NCBI RefSeq assembly: GCF_000169375.1 | Contig: NZ_AAXY01000009.1 | Span: forward strand, 1 to 64,000 | Source: Marinobacter sp. ELB17 | GTDB taxonomy: Bacteria > Pseudomonadota > Gammaproteobacteria > Pseudomonadales > Oleiphilaceae | Length of the DNA stretch: 64,000 nucleotides | Direction of reading: 5' to 3' | Shown here: positions 27,081-35,824 of the stretch, one piece after another | Layout: every line of letters begins with the position of its first letter | Position numbering within the stretch: the first letter of the stretch is position 1 | Notes under the pieces: generated by a model | What the model saw: the letters and a program-made list of their open reading frames with translations, nothing else | Databases searched by the model: none | Told to the model about the DNA's origin: nothing | Program-made: the position numbers and the translations under genes

Positions 27081-27632
27081 GTGAACCAGTCAGACATTAT
27101 TAGCGCTACCCGTAACTGGGTGGACACGGTAGTCGTTGGGTTGAACTTCTGTCCGTTCGCCAAGCGCGAACTCGCGAAAGGCAGCGTGCGTTTTACGGTG
27201 TGCGAAGCGACAAACGAAGAGTTCTTGCTGCAGTATCTGCAGCAGGAACTACAGCGCCTGGATAACGAGCCAGATCTGGAAACCACGCTGCTGATTCACC
27301 CCTACGCACTGGGCGACTTCATGCGGTACAACGAGTTTCTGGAAGAAGCCAACGGCCTGTTGGCGGTTCTGGAACTGGAAGGTGTTTACCAGGTTGCCAG
27401 TTTTCACCCGCACTATCAGTTCGCTGGCACCGGGCCGGATGATGCCGAGAACTACACCAATCGATCGCCCTACCCGATGCTGCATCTGCTGCGCGAAGCC
27501 AGCCTGGAAGTGGCCATTGATCACTATCCGAACGTAGATGACATTCCAGACCGTAATATTGAACTCACGCAAAAACTGGGTGTCCAGAAAATGCGCGCCC
27601 TTCTGGCGAGATGCCTGGAAAATCCTTCCTGA
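27081..27632 (+). CDS. DUF1415 protein
   Basis: 183 residues from GTG 27081, with AGGGTAGGG upstream. It fits DUF1415: VVGLNFCPFAKRE near the N-terminus, then LLIHPYALGDFMRYNEFLE and YQVASFHPHYQFAGTGPDDAENYTNRSPYPMLHLLREAS. Conserved Cys, His and Asp residues suggest metal or ligand binding, but no activity is established. It overlaps no gene but lies in the same direction as the sirtuin gene 11 bp downstream, so the two may be cotranscribed. Confidence 0.88.
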   Translation: MNQSDIISATRNWVDTVVVGLNFCPFAKRELAKGSVRFTVCEATNEEFLLQYLQQELQRLDNEPDLETTLLIHPYALGDFMRYNEFLEEANGLLAVLELEGVYQVASFHPHYQFAGTGPDDAENYTNRSPYPMLHLLREASLEVAIDHYPNVDDIPDRNIELTQKLGVQKMRALLARCLENPS

Positions 27633-27643
27633 CCGGAGTGTGC

Positions 27644-28546
27644 ATGTCTGAAATCCGTCACCGTTCCCGCCCCTTCAGCTCTGGTCAGCGGCTGCCAGAT
27701 ACTGACATAACGCCCAATGCGCACCAGCCCGAGCAGGCCGGTGCCATGCTCGCCGACTATATTCACAGCCATCCCAGATTGTTGATTCTGACCGGCGCTG
27801 GTGTCAGCACCGATTCCGGTATTCCGGATTACCGCGATGGCGACGGCGCCTGGAAGCGAAAGCAGCCGGTGCAGCATCAGGCCTTTATGGGCAGCGTTCA
27901 AACCCGCCAACGTTACTGGGGCCGCAGCCTGATAGGCTGGCCGCTGATGCGCAACGCCTCACCGAATGCATCTCACCATCATATTTCCCAGCTTGAAATG
28001 CTCAATCACAGTTCGCTGGTGGTCACCCAGAATGTTGACAGGTTGCACCAAAAAGCAGGTACTCAGGCGGTAACTGATTTGCACGGCCGCGCTGACGAGG
28101 TGCTATGCATGAGCTGCGATTATCGATGCATGAGGGACGAGGTACACCAGCGCTGTGCGATTCTTAATCCGCAGTTCAGTGCGTTTACGGCGGACGTGGC
28201 GCCGGATGGTGATGCCGATTTAGACATTAATTTTGCAGACTTCCAGTTGGCAGACTGCCCGGTGTGTGGCGGTATTTTAAAACCGGACGTGGTGTTCTTT
28301 GGTGATTACGTACCCAAACAGCGGGTGAATGCGGCACTGGATGCGCTTAAAGCCAGCGACGGCCTACTGGTGATTGGCTCGTCACTGATGGTTTACTCCG
28401 GATTCCGCTTTTGCCGTTACGCTCATGAATGGGGTAAGCCCATCGCGACATTGAACCTGGGCCGAACCCGTGCGGAATCTCTGGCAATGCTCAGACTTAA
28501 CGCCAGCATTTCGGACACCCTTCGGGTTTGCGTGAACCAGCTTTAG
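27644..28546 (+). CDS. Sir2-family NAD-dependent protein deacylase
   Basis: 300 residues from ATG 27644, with GGAG upstream. Sirtuin motifs in order: LTGAGVSTDSGIPDYRDGDG, TQNVDRLHQKAG, catalytic His in LHGR, zinc-binding CMSC and CPVC pairs with a long spacer between them, and KPDVVFFGDYVP, VIGSSLMVYSG. The long insert between Cys pairs and the YRDGDGAW wording resemble class II (SIRT4-like) sirtuins. It removes acyl groups from lysines using NAD+. Lies just after the DUF1415 gene. Confidence 0.92.
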   Translation: MSEIRHRSRPFSSGQRLPDTDITPNAHQPEQAGAMLADYIHSHPRLLILTGAGVSTDSGIPDYRDGDGAWKRKQPVQHQAFMGSVQTRQRYWGRSLIGWPLMRNASPNASHHHISQLEMLNHSSLVVTQNVDRLHQKAGTQAVTDLHGRADEVLCMSCDYRCMRDEVHQRCAILNPQFSAFTADVAPDGDADLDINFADFQLADCPVCGGILKPDVVFFGDYVPKQRVNAALDALKASDGLLVIGSSLMVYSGFRFCRYAHEWGKPIATLNLGRTRAESLAMLRLNASISDTLRVCVNQL

Positions 28547-28650
28547 CCGCAAGCCGGGTAAAAAATCCGTTCGCGTGGAATTGCATTGTATGAAAACCTG
28601 TTCTAGGCTGAAAGTACGTGTTAATTCATGAGGATAGGAGGAGTTCAATT

Positions 28651-28866
28651 TTGAGCAGCTTGCATGTTTACAAGAAAGTTGAAATTGTAGGGTCATCTCC
28701 CAACAGCATTGAGGAGGCTATTCAGAACGCACTGGACGAATGTGGTAAAAGCCTGCGTAACATGGAGTGGTTTGAAGTGGTTGAAACCCGCGGCCACATT
28801 GTTGACGGCAAGGTGGGCCATTACCAGGTCAGTTTGAAAATTGGCTTTCGCATTGGTAAAGACTGA
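28651..28866 (+). CDS. dodecin (flavin-binding dodecamer)
   Basis: 71 residues starting at TTG 28651; the ribosome site AGGAGG lies eight to ten bases before it, while the frame upstream has none. Sequence VYKKVEIVGSSPNSIEEAIQNAL, NMEWFEVVETRGHI and YQVSLKIGFRI is a full dodecin, including the Trp that stacks on flavin. Dodecins form hollow dodecamers that bind flavins or CoA and buffer free flavin. Followed by a strong terminator. Confidence 0.93.
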   Translation: MSSLHVYKKVEIVGSSPNSIEEAIQNALDECGKSLRNMEWFEVVETRGHIVDGKVGHYQVSLKIGFRIGKD

Positions 28867-28898
28867 TTTTGCACGCTAGTTCATGTTGAATGGCAAAA

Positions 28899-28934
28899 TC
28901 AAAAAGGCGGCTGCGCAATCAGCCGCCTTTTTCA
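28899..28934. terminator. bidirectional terminator, dodecin / acyltransferase
   Basis: aaaaaggcggct (28901-28912) pairs with agccgccttttt (28921-28932), an eight-base loop. It serves the convergent genes on both sides; the last codons of the minus-strand gene lie in its right arm. Confidence 0.9.
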
Positions 28935-30139
28935 TTTTCAGTCTGGCGAAATGGCAGTAATGTTTTACTCTCTTCAAAATAGCCGCGAACTCCCTCGCGC
29001 TCTTCAGCGACAAAATTTGCAATGGCATCGCGAAAGCCCGGATGTTCTATGCCGTGCCACGAGTGGGTGAGTAGCGGCTCAAAACCCCGTACCAGTTTGT
29101 GCTCACCCTGAGCACCGGCGTCAAAATGCTGCAGGCCAAGGTCTATGGCCAGTTCTATTCCCTGGTAATAGCAGGTTTCAAAGTGCAAATGATTGTACTC
29201 GTCCAGGCAACCCCAGTAGCGCCCGTAAAGGGTGTCAGTGCCGCTTAGAAACAGCGCGCTGGCGATCATTTCACCTTGTTTGAGCGCTATCACGATGTGC
29301 ACATGCTCTGGCACCTGGCGGAACAAACGCTCGAAAAAGTCACGGTTCAGATAGGGCCGCTGGCCGCGCTTAAGATAAGTTGCCTGGTAGAACACGTAGA
29401 AACTATCAAGCACTCGGTCAGATATGTCCGAGCCGCTGACACGCTGAAACTCAATGCCCTGATCGCTGACCTGTTTGCGTTCTTTGCGGATGGACTTGCG
29501 CTTGCGCGATGTTAATAGCGCCAGAAAGTCGTCAAAGGCGCCGTACCCGGCATTGTGCCAGTGAAACTGGCAGCCTAGCCGATGCAATTGCGAGCTGTCT
29601 GGTGTTTGCGGCTGGCAAAGCAGCGCTTGATCCGCGCTGTTGGGAAACAGCAGATGCCAGGAATGGGCGCCGAGTGCAGTGGTGGCTGTATCAAGCAGTT
29701 TATGAAGCGATGCGCTGTCCAGAATTTCGCGCAGCTGCGGTGTTAGCAGCAGCCGCGGCCCCTGTGACGGGGTAAAGGGAATGGCCATTAGCAACTTTGG
29801 ATAATAAGGCTGGCCGTGACGCTGGTAGGCTTCGGCCCAGGCAAAATCGAACACGTATTCGCCGCGGGAATTGTTTTTTAAGAATGCTGGAATAATGCCG
29901 GTAACCTGACCCTGCTGGCGGATCACCAGATGGCTGGGCTGCCAGCCGGTAGCAGCATTGGTGCAACCGCTGTGCTCCAGTGCCTGAAGAAAATCGTATC
30001 GCGCAAAGGGGTAATCGCTGCCGGCCAAGCTCTGCCAGTCTGCAGCGTTAATATCGTCGATAGACCGGCAAATGTGGATCTTGCTTTGTGCAGGGCCGTC
30101 AAAGGTAAGGCTTAGTGGTTGGCTATCTGGCTGGTTCAT
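28919..30139 (-). CDS. FemAB-like (DUF482/GNAT) acyltransferase
   Basis: 406 residues from ATG 30139. Matches the PF04339 peptidogalycan biosynthesis/recognition family: IDDINAADWQSLAGSDYPFARYDFLQALEHSGC near the start, then the double-GNAT region with SRKRKSIRKERKQV, YLKRGQRPYLNRDFFERL and CYYQGIELAIDLGLQHFDAGAQGEHKL. The fold is that of FemAB transferases, which add amino acids from tRNA, but the actual substrate in this family is unknown. Cytoplasmic, no signal. It ends in the terminator shared with the dodecin gene. Confidence 0.85.
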   Translation of the reverse strand: MNQPDSQPLSLTFDGPAQSKIHICRSIDDINAADWQSLAGSDYPFARYDFLQALEHSGCTNAATGWQPSHLVIRQQGQVTGIIPAFLKNNSRGEYVFDFAWAEAYQRHGQPYYPKLLMAIPFTPSQGPRLLLTPQLREILDSASLHKLLDTATTALGAHSWHLLFPNSADQALLCQPQTPDSSQLHRLGCQFHWHNAGYGAFDDFLALLTSRKRKSIRKERKQVSDQGIEFQRVSGSDISDRVLDSFYVFYQATYLKRGQRPYLNRDFFERLFRQVPEHVHIVIALKQGEMIASALFLSGTDTLYGRYWGCLDEYNHLHFETCYYQGIELAIDLGLQHFDAGAQGEHKLVRGFEPLLTHSWHGIEHPGFRDAIANFVAEEREGVRGYFEESKTLLPFRQTENEKGG

Positions 30140-30220
30140 GTAAGTTCGATTTCCTGTAAGACGATGCACTCACTGCACATACCTTACGCCAGAACCACCC
30201 AGGCGATCACCCGTTGCGAT

Positions 30221-30556
30221 TTATTTAGCCATCTTGTCGCAACGCTTTTGCTGTTTCTCCATTTTCTTTTGCATCTGTTGCTGACGCTCTTTTTGCATAT
30301 CGTTCCAGGTTTCGCGCTGTTCATCGGTTAGCTTAAGACGGTCGGCCGTTTCGTTGCGGCGTTCCATCATTTTTTGCTGATGTTGCGCATGCCGGGCCTG
30401 CATGTCAGTGCTGTTCATTTGTTCACACTGCTCCTGCATTCGTTGATGCTTGTCCGGACCTTTTTCGAAGCCTTGGGCCATGGCAAGCGGAGCGGTGGAC
30501 AGCAATGCGCAGGCCATCAGGGCAGCTGCGATGCGAACAGATTGGGGTGTTTTCAT
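30221..30556 (-). CDS. Spy/CpxP-like periplasmic protein
   Basis: 111 residues. Signal peptide about 1-27 (LLSTAPLAMA). The mature part is Gln-, Met- and Lys-rich and wholly helical, with one clear LTxxQ motif (LKLTDEQRETW) as in Spy and CpxP. Spy is an ATP-independent chaperone; CpxP tunes the kinase CpxA. It is divergent from the CpxRA-like pair with a CpxR-type box in between, so it is probably a stress-induced target of that system. The second LTxxQ of classical CpxP is not seen. Confidence 0.82.
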   Translation of the reverse strand: MKTPQSVRIAAALMACALLSTAPLAMAQGFEKGPDKHQRMQEQCEQMNSTDMQARHAQHQQKMMERRNETADRLKLTDEQRETWNDMQKERQQQMQKKMEKQQKRCDKMAK

Positions 30557-30662
30557 GGTGATTTCTCCGGTAACGGGTTTGCGACGAAGCCAGTAAGGGT
30601 TAGTGGCTTCGTTTAGGGGGCTCCATGTTAATCAATGCAGTGTCAATTGCTGTCAGCGTTGG

Positions 30663-30678
30663 GTAAAGGTTCTGTAAA
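30663..30678 (+). promoter_or_regulatory. CpxR-type binding box
   Basis: GTAAA (30663-30667), six bases, then GTAAA (30674-30678). This matches the CpxR consensus of two GTAAA half sites with a short spacer (usually five). It lies between the spy-like gene and the cpxR-like gene, where both promoters must be, and suggests autoregulation and control of the chaperone-like gene. Confidence 0.6.
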
Positions 30679-30763
30679 GCCTTTGCGGCCAGCCAAATTG
30701 GGTGAGTGCGGGCATGGTAGACTTGCGCTAAGCCAGAGCAGTTCCAGACGGAGTGAAGCAGGC

Positions 30764-31450
30764 ATGCAAAATCGGGTGCTATTAATAGAAGATGACGACG
30801 AGCTGCGCATGTTGCTGGCCCGTTACCTTGTTACCCAAGGCTTCACCGTGCGCGAAGCGGCCAACGGTAAAGACGGACTGGCACTGGCTCGAAGCGAATC
30901 CTGTGACATTGTGGTTCTGGATATTATGCTGCCTGATATCAACGGGCTCGACGTACTGCGACAGCTGCGTGTCAGTGCCCATCTGCCAGTGATTCTGCTG
31001 ACCGCCCACGGTGATGAAACTGATCGCATTGTGGGCTTTGAAGTGGGTGCCGATGATTATATCTCCAAACCCTGCAACCCCCGTGAGCTGGTGGCACGTT
31101 TGCACGCACTGTTGCGCCGTATTGCGTGGGACCAGAAAGCGGACCTGGACGACAGTCGAAGCTACGGTGATTTGCGCCTTGAGCCCGACCACAGGCGGGT
31201 GCGCCAGAATGGCACGCCGCTGGACTTGACCGCTACCGAATACGAAGTTCTGCAGGTGCTTCTGGCTCACGCCGGCAGTGTGGTGCGTAAAACCGATCTT
31301 ATGCAGTGGGCGCTGGGCCGGCGCCTTGAGACTTACGATCGAACTCTGGATATGCACATTAGCAATCTGCGCAAGAAACTCGGCAACGAAGAACCGCCGC
31401 GCATCGAAACCGTGCGCGGGCTTGGTTATAGCTACCGGGTAGTGCCATGA
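30764..31450 (+). CDS. CpxR-like OmpR-family response regulator
   Basis: 228 residues from ATG 30764 (GGAG upstream). Receiver domain with EDDD pocket, phospho-acceptor Asp53 (VVLDIMLPDINGLDVL) and Lys in YISKPCNPRELVARLHALLRR, then a winged-helix DNA-binding domain (LTATEYEVLQVLLAHAGSVVRKTDL, IRTVRGLGYSYR-type end). Closest layout is CpxR/RstA. It is transcribed with the kinase gene, which overlaps by ATGA, and divergent from the Spy-like gene. Envelope stress is the likely signal. Confidence 0.88.
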   Translation: MQNRVLLIEDDDELRMLLARYLVTQGFTVREAANGKDGLALARSESCDIVVLDIMLPDINGLDVLRQLRVSAHLPVILLTAHGDETDRIVGFEVGADDYISKPCNPRELVARLHALLRRIAWDQKADLDDSRSYGDLRLEPDHRRVRQNGTPLDLTATEYEVLQVLLAHAGSVVRKTDLMQWALGRRLETYDRTLDMHISNLRKKLGNEEPPRIETVRGLGYSYRVVP

Positions 31451-32832
31451 AACCATTCCACAGCACAAACAATAACGGCGCCGATGAAGCTGCCGAGCCG
31501 CGGCGACGTTTTACGGTGTCATTGTTTTGGCGCATTTTTTTGATGGTGTGGCTGGCCATGGCGTTAACGCTGGGAGCTGGACAGCTGGTGTCACGGTTGC
31601 TGGTGGCACAAGAACAGCAGGCCATGACGCGCCAGCTTGGGCTGTATGAGCTAGGCCAGGAAGTGCTGGCGCTCAGCCAGAGCGGCGGCGGTGATGCGGC
31701 CCGCCAGTTTTTGCGCCAGCAAGGCCGAACTCTGGGCCTGCACCTGATACTGGCCGCGCCCGAGGCTTCCGGCGAGCCCGGCCATAGTCGAAACCTGCCG
31801 GCCTCCGTTCGTAAACGCATGGATTCGCACTGGTTTGCCTTGAAACCCGCAGTGATTGAACTGGCAGGCAATTATAGGTTGATTGCCTGGCCGCGCGGCA
31901 AATCCGCCGGCTGGTTGACCCCTGGGTCTTTAAGATCCATTAACGCTGGCTTTGCGGTAGTGCTGATTTCCCTGGCCTGCTGGCTGATTGCCCGGCGCCT
32001 GTCACGGCCGTTAAAAATCATGGAGGCCACCGCTCGCGCTATTGCCGCCGGCGACAAAAGCCTGCGGGTTGACCCCAAAGTTGCCTCGCGCCGTGATGAG
32101 ATTGGCGCCCTTGCCAGTGCATTTAACGCTATGACGGCACAGCTGTGGGGTCTTCTTGATCGCCAGCAGCAATTATTACGGGATATTTCCCACGATTTGC
32201 GCACGCCACTGGCACGGCAGCGGGTAGCCATTGAACTGGCTCTGGACGGCGGCGGCGATGGTGCATTGCTAAACAGCATACTGCGTCAGAACGAACGCCT
32301 GGAAGCCATGACTGAACAGGTGTTGACCCTTTACCGGTTGGCCGCCCAGGGCGAGCAGTTTGCGTGCCAGCCAGTGGCTGTTATGGAGCTATTAAACGCT
32401 GTACTGCAAGACGCAGCAGGGTATGCCCGTGGACGGGATGTGAAATGCCGGCTGAATGCGAGCGAGCAGGCAACTCACGTGCTGGTTCTGGGTGATGCCG
32501 GGCTGTTGCACCGAGCCTTTGACAATATTCTGCAGAATGCTCTGGACCATACGCCACCAGGACAAGCCTTGACGGTTGCGGCCACGGTTGCAGACAACCG
32601 GTTATGGATTGAAATCACCGACAGCGGCCCCGGTGCGCCAGACGAAGCCCTGGCGCACCTGTTTGAGCCGTTCTACCGCAGCGACCAATCCCGTGGTGGC
32701 CAGGGCTGGGGCCTGGGGCTGGCAATCGCACAAAAGGTAATTTTCGCCCACGATGGCGAGGTCTCCGCCGCCAACGCGGTCGCTGGAGGCCTGGTGGTAA
32801 GGGTCCAGTTGCCAGTGTTTGTGGTCAGCTGA
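31447..32832 (+). CDS. CpxA-like sensor histidine kinase
   Basis: 461 residues. TM1 about 26-48, periplasmic loop of about 110 residues, TM2 about 165-182, HAMP domain (RRLSRPLKIMEATARAIAAGD), dimerisation helix with phospho-His249 (DISHDLRTPLARQRVAIELAL, as in CpxA) and an ATPase domain (NILQNALDH, DSGPGAPDE, GWGLGLAIAQKV). It overlaps the regulator gene by ATGA. The periplasmic part has no recognised ligand domain, as expected for a kinase sensing envelope stress. The N-terminal 20 residues are a hydrophilic extension. Confidence 0.88.
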   Translation: MKPFHSTNNNGADEAAEPRRRFTVSLFWRIFLMVWLAMALTLGAGQLVSRLLVAQEQQAMTRQLGLYELGQEVLALSQSGGGDAARQFLRQQGRTLGLHLILAAPEASGEPGHSRNLPASVRKRMDSHWFALKPAVIELAGNYRLIAWPRGKSAGWLTPGSLRSINAGFAVVLISLACWLIARRLSRPLKIMEATARAIAAGDKSLRVDPKVASRRDEIGALASAFNAMTAQLWGLLDRQQQLLRDISHDLRTPLARQRVAIELALDGGGDGALLNSILRQNERLEAMTEQVLTLYRLAAQGEQFACQPVAVMELLNAVLQDAAGYARGRDVKCRLNASEQATHVLVLGDAGLLHRAFDNILQNALDHTPPGQALTVAATVADNRLWIEITDSGPGAPDEALAHLFEPFYRSDQSRGGQGWGLGLAIAQKVIFAHDGEVSAANAVAGGLVVRVQLPVFVVS

Positions 32833-32924
32833 GCTTCTGAGAACCCGAATAGCGTCGTTGCAATGTCTCGATTTGGAACCATCAATATCTAGAGCGCGCT
32901 CGAGAGCAAAATAGGCAAAATCGA

Positions 32925-33530
32925 ATGAAAAAAGACTACCCCGTCCCCGCCGGTTATCTGGAGCGGGTCACGGAAATTAAAAAGAGCCGGTTTATAGCCC
33001 GCGTGGCTCCGGTAAACAGTCGCGATGAGGTTCATCAATGGCTGGCACAGGCGCAGGCAGATCATAATGATGCCCGCCATATCTGCTGGGCGTATCAGAT
33101 TGGCCGTCCGGGCTCGGCAGCCGAAGCCGCCATGAACGACGACGGCGAGCCCTCTGGCACCGCTGGAAAACCGATACTCAGTGTTATTCAGCATAAAGAC
33201 ATGGGGGATGTACTGGTATTGGTCATTCGCTATTTTGGCGGCATAAAGCTGGGCGCAGGTGGCCTGGTGCGGGCCTACGCAGGCGCCGCAGAAAGTGTAC
33301 TGTCGGCGGTAGAACGGGTAGTGCATCAGCCCAGCCAGCTAGCCTTGGCGGTGATTGGTTTTGCCGATGAACAACCTCTGCGGCATTGGTGCGAACGGCA
33401 CAACGCGACCATTACCGAGATCAATTATGGCCAGCAAGTGGCGGTATCTGTTGACGTGCCAGAACCTGCGACAGAAAATTTTGCTGGTTTTTGCAACGCC
33501 CGCGGACTGAATTATCATTTCGATACCTGA
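32925..33530 (+). CDS. YigZ/IMPACT-family protein
   Basis: 201 residues. N-terminal UPF0029/IMPACT domain: EIKKSRFIARVAPV, DARHICWAYQIG, DDGEPSGTAGKPIL and VIRYFGGIKLGAGGLVRAY are the diagnostic blocks. The C-terminal half has the ferredoxin-like fold of YigZ. Bacterial members bind nucleic acid or act in translation control by analogy with IMPACT, but the function is not established. Monocistronic in appearance, after the CpxA-like gene. Confidence 0.9.
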   Translation: MKKDYPVPAGYLERVTEIKKSRFIARVAPVNSRDEVHQWLAQAQADHNDARHICWAYQIGRPGSAAEAAMNDDGEPSGTAGKPILSVIQHKDMGDVLVLVIRYFGGIKLGAGGLVRAYAGAAESVLSAVERVVHQPSQLALAVIGFADEQPLRHWCERHNATITEINYGQQVAVSVDVPEPATENFAGFCNARGLNYHFDT

Positions 33531-33589
33531 CCCGCTCGCCGGGCAGCGCGTATACTCTATCGGGCCGCTAATTTGAGGAGAACGCACTA

Positions 33590-34117
33590 ATGCGCTTTGT
33601 AACCTGTGTAGTTGTCGCGCTGGCTCTGGCCGGTTGCGCAAGCAACGTGGTGACGGATTATAATTCAGCCACGCCTTTTGGTGATTACAACACCTGGGCC
33701 TACGCCGACGATGCCGGCTCCGATTCTTTTATGTCGCTCGACGGCAGCCGCGTAAAAAGCGCGCTGGAACGTGAGCTGGCAAGCAAGGCTATGAAGCCGG
33801 TAAGCGCTGCTGAGGCCGACGTGCTGGTAAATTGGCACATTACAAAGGAAGAGCGCCTTGAGCAAAGCGGTTTGGGCCTGGGGTTAGGGTTTGGTACCGG
33901 TAATTTTGGTTGGGGGCTGTCGGCACCGCCTCCGGTGCGAGAAGTCAACGAAGGTAAACTGGTGATTGAACTGGCTGATGCGCAAAGCCGCCAGGTGATT
34001 TGGCGTGCAGCCAGCAGGCGTTACCTGAACGAAAACCAATCACCAGAAACGCGGCGCAAGCTGATCGACGAAGTGGTTCAGGAAATGTTCACCAAATATC
34101 CGCCCGGGCTGGACTGA
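33590..34117 (+). CDS. DUF4136 lipoprotein
   Basis: 175 residues. Lipoprotein signal: MRFVTCVVVALALAGCAS with lipid-modified Cys at about 16. The mature part starts SNVVTDYNSATPFGDYNTWAYADD and fits DUF4136, with YPPG near the end (MFTKYPPGLD). Gly-rich loop LGLGLGFGTGNFGWGLS in the middle. GAGGAG upstream of the ATG. An outer-membrane location is likely as no Asp follows the Cys. Function unknown. yciH starts directly after its stop. Confidence 0.88.
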   Translation: MRFVTCVVVALALAGCASNVVTDYNSATPFGDYNTWAYADDAGSDSFMSLDGSRVKSALERELASKAMKPVSAAEADVLVNWHITKEERLEQSGLGLGLGFGTGNFGWGLSAPPPVREVNEGKLVIELADAQSRQVIWRAASRRYLNENQSPETRRKLIDEVVQEMFTKYPPGLD

Positions 34118-34474
34118 ATGAGTAAAAAGCACGACGGTGGACTGGTTTATTCCACCGATCAGGGCCGCATGTGCCCCCGGTGTCGTCATCCGCAGGAACA
34201 GTGCAGCTGCGGCCGGGAACAACGCCCGCTGGGTGACGGTGTCGTGCGGGTCAGTCGCGAAACCAAAGGCCGCAAAGGTAAGGGCGTTACTCTGATTAGC
34301 GGCATACCTTTGGCAGAAAAAAAGCTGAAAGCCTACACCAAAGAGCTTAAAGCCAAATGCGGCACCGGTGGCACCCTAAAAGACGGCATTGTTGAAATTC
34401 AGGGCGACCAACGAGATATTCTATTGCCGTTGCTGATGCAAAAAGGCTGGGTGGTAAAACGTTCCGGTGGCTGA
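34118..34474 (+). CDS. yciH: SUI1-family translation factor YciH
   Basis: 118 residues. N-terminal stretch with CPRCRHPQEQCSC (possible zinc or flexible Cys-rich segment), then the SUI1/eIF1 fold: VRVSRETKGRKGKGVTLISG and CGTGGTLKDGIVEIQGDQRD, the typical GTGG loop. Bacterial YciH can influence initiation fidelity by acting like eIF1. It starts immediately after the DUF4136 stop codon, so the two genes are cotranscribed. Confidence 0.92.
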   Translation: MSKKHDGGLVYSTDQGRMCPRCRHPQEQCSCGREQRPLGDGVVRVSRETKGRKGKGVTLISGIPLAEKKLKAYTKELKAKCGTGGTLKDGIVEIQGDQRDILLPLLMQKGWVVKRSGG

Positions 34475-34556
34475 CCCTGCTCATCAACAAACAGCCATTA
34501 CTAAGCAGTAAGCAATAATCGACGATGAACAACACGAATAACCGACAGGAACGGGT

Positions 34557-35819
34557 ATGCACGTAGTGGTTTTAGGCGCGGGTGTGGTTGGCGTTACCAG
34601 TGCCTGGTTTTTGCAGCGTCAGGGTTACCAAGTCACAGTGATAGATCGTCAGCCAGCAGCCGGGCTTGAAACCAGTTACGCCAACGGCGGCCAGATTTCA
34701 GTGTGCCATGCCGAGCCTTGGGCCAACCCATCGACACCGCTGAAGGTTCTGAAATGGCTGCACCGTAATGACGCGCCGCTGCTGTTCCGGCCACGACTGG
34801 ATGCTGCCCAATGGCGCTGGGCGCTGGCGTTTCTGGGCCAATGCACCTCTGCACGGGCGGCTGACAATCTGCGTCAGATGGTCAACCTGGGCCTTTACAG
34901 CCGCAGCAAATTACAGGAACTGCGGGCCGAACTGGGTTTAGAGTACGACCATCTGACCCGTGGAATTCTGCACTTTTACACCAACCAGAAAGAATTCGAC
35001 AGCGCCCTGGAACCGGCGCGGCAGATGCGCGAGCTGGGGTGTGACCGGCAAGTGGTGAGTGCTGCGCGGGCAATCGAACTGGAGCCGGCTTTGGCGCCCT
35101 TGAAGCATCGCCTCGCAGGGGGCACCTACACCGAGGAAGACGAATCCGGTGATGCTCGCAAATTTACCCAGGCCCTGGCGGAGCGCTGTAAACAAGCGGG
35201 TGTGGTGTTCAAACACAACACCGAAGTGGTTGGGTTTGAGCGCGGTATCGGGCGTATCGATGCGGTGGAAACCCTGTCCCAAGGCCATCACCATAATCTG
35301 CGTGCAGACGCTTGGGTTCTCAGTTTGGGTAGCTTTAGCGCGCCACTGGTGCGGCAATTGGGACTGGCTTTGAATATTTATCCAGCCAAGGGCTATTCCA
35401 TCACCGTGCCGGTGAAAAATCCTGAGGCGGCGTTCAATGTCAGCCTGACCGACGATGAGTACAAGCTGGTTTACTCACGTTTGGGTGATCGTATGCGGAT
35501 TGCGGGTACGGCAGAGCTCAGCGGCTATTCCAGACGCCTGAATGTCACCCGCTGCCGGGCCGTGTTGCGCCGGGTGGCGGCTGTTATGCCCGAGGCGGGT
35601 CACTGGGAGCAGGCTGAATACTGGAGCGGGTTGCGGCCAACGACGCCGTCCAGCGTGCCCTACGTGGGTAAGAGCGTTATTAGTAATCTGTTTTTGAATA
35701 CCGGGCATGGTACTTTGGGCTGGACCCATGCCTGCGGGTCAGCGGCCGCGCTGGCGGATATTATCGCCGGGCGGCCGCCGCAGCTGGATTTTCGCTTCAG
35801 TGGCGTTTCAGTGACGTAA
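34557..35819 (+). CDS. dadA: D-amino acid dehydrogenase small subunit
   Basis: 420 residues. FAD-binding motif VVLGAGVVGVTSAWFLQRQG at residues 3-22 and the FAD-contacting ETSYANGGQISVCHAEPWANP are characteristic of DadA, as is GHGTLGWTHACGSAAALADII near the end. It oxidises D-alanine and other D-amino acids to 2-oxoacids and passes electrons to the respiratory chain at the inner membrane. No dadX racemase is adjacent. The gene ends six bases before the acyl-CoA ligase, which faces it. Confidence 0.92.
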   Translation: MHVVVLGAGVVGVTSAWFLQRQGYQVTVIDRQPAAGLETSYANGGQISVCHAEPWANPSTPLKVLKWLHRNDAPLLFRPRLDAAQWRWALAFLGQCTSARAADNLRQMVNLGLYSRSKLQELRAELGLEYDHLTRGILHFYTNQKEFDSALEPARQMRELGCDRQVVSAARAIELEPALAPLKHRLAGGTYTEEDESGDARKFTQALAERCKQAGVVFKHNTEVVGFERGIGRIDAVETLSQGHHHNLRADAWVLSLGSFSAPLVRQLGLALNIYPAKGYSITVPVKNPEAAFNVSLTDDEYKLVYSRLGDRMRIAGTAELSGYSRRLNVTRCRAVLRRVAAVMPEAGHWEQAEYWSGLRPTTPSSVPYVGKSVISNLFLNTGHGTLGWTHACGSAAALADIIAGRPPQLDFRFSGVSVT

Positions 35820-35824
35820 CTGAG

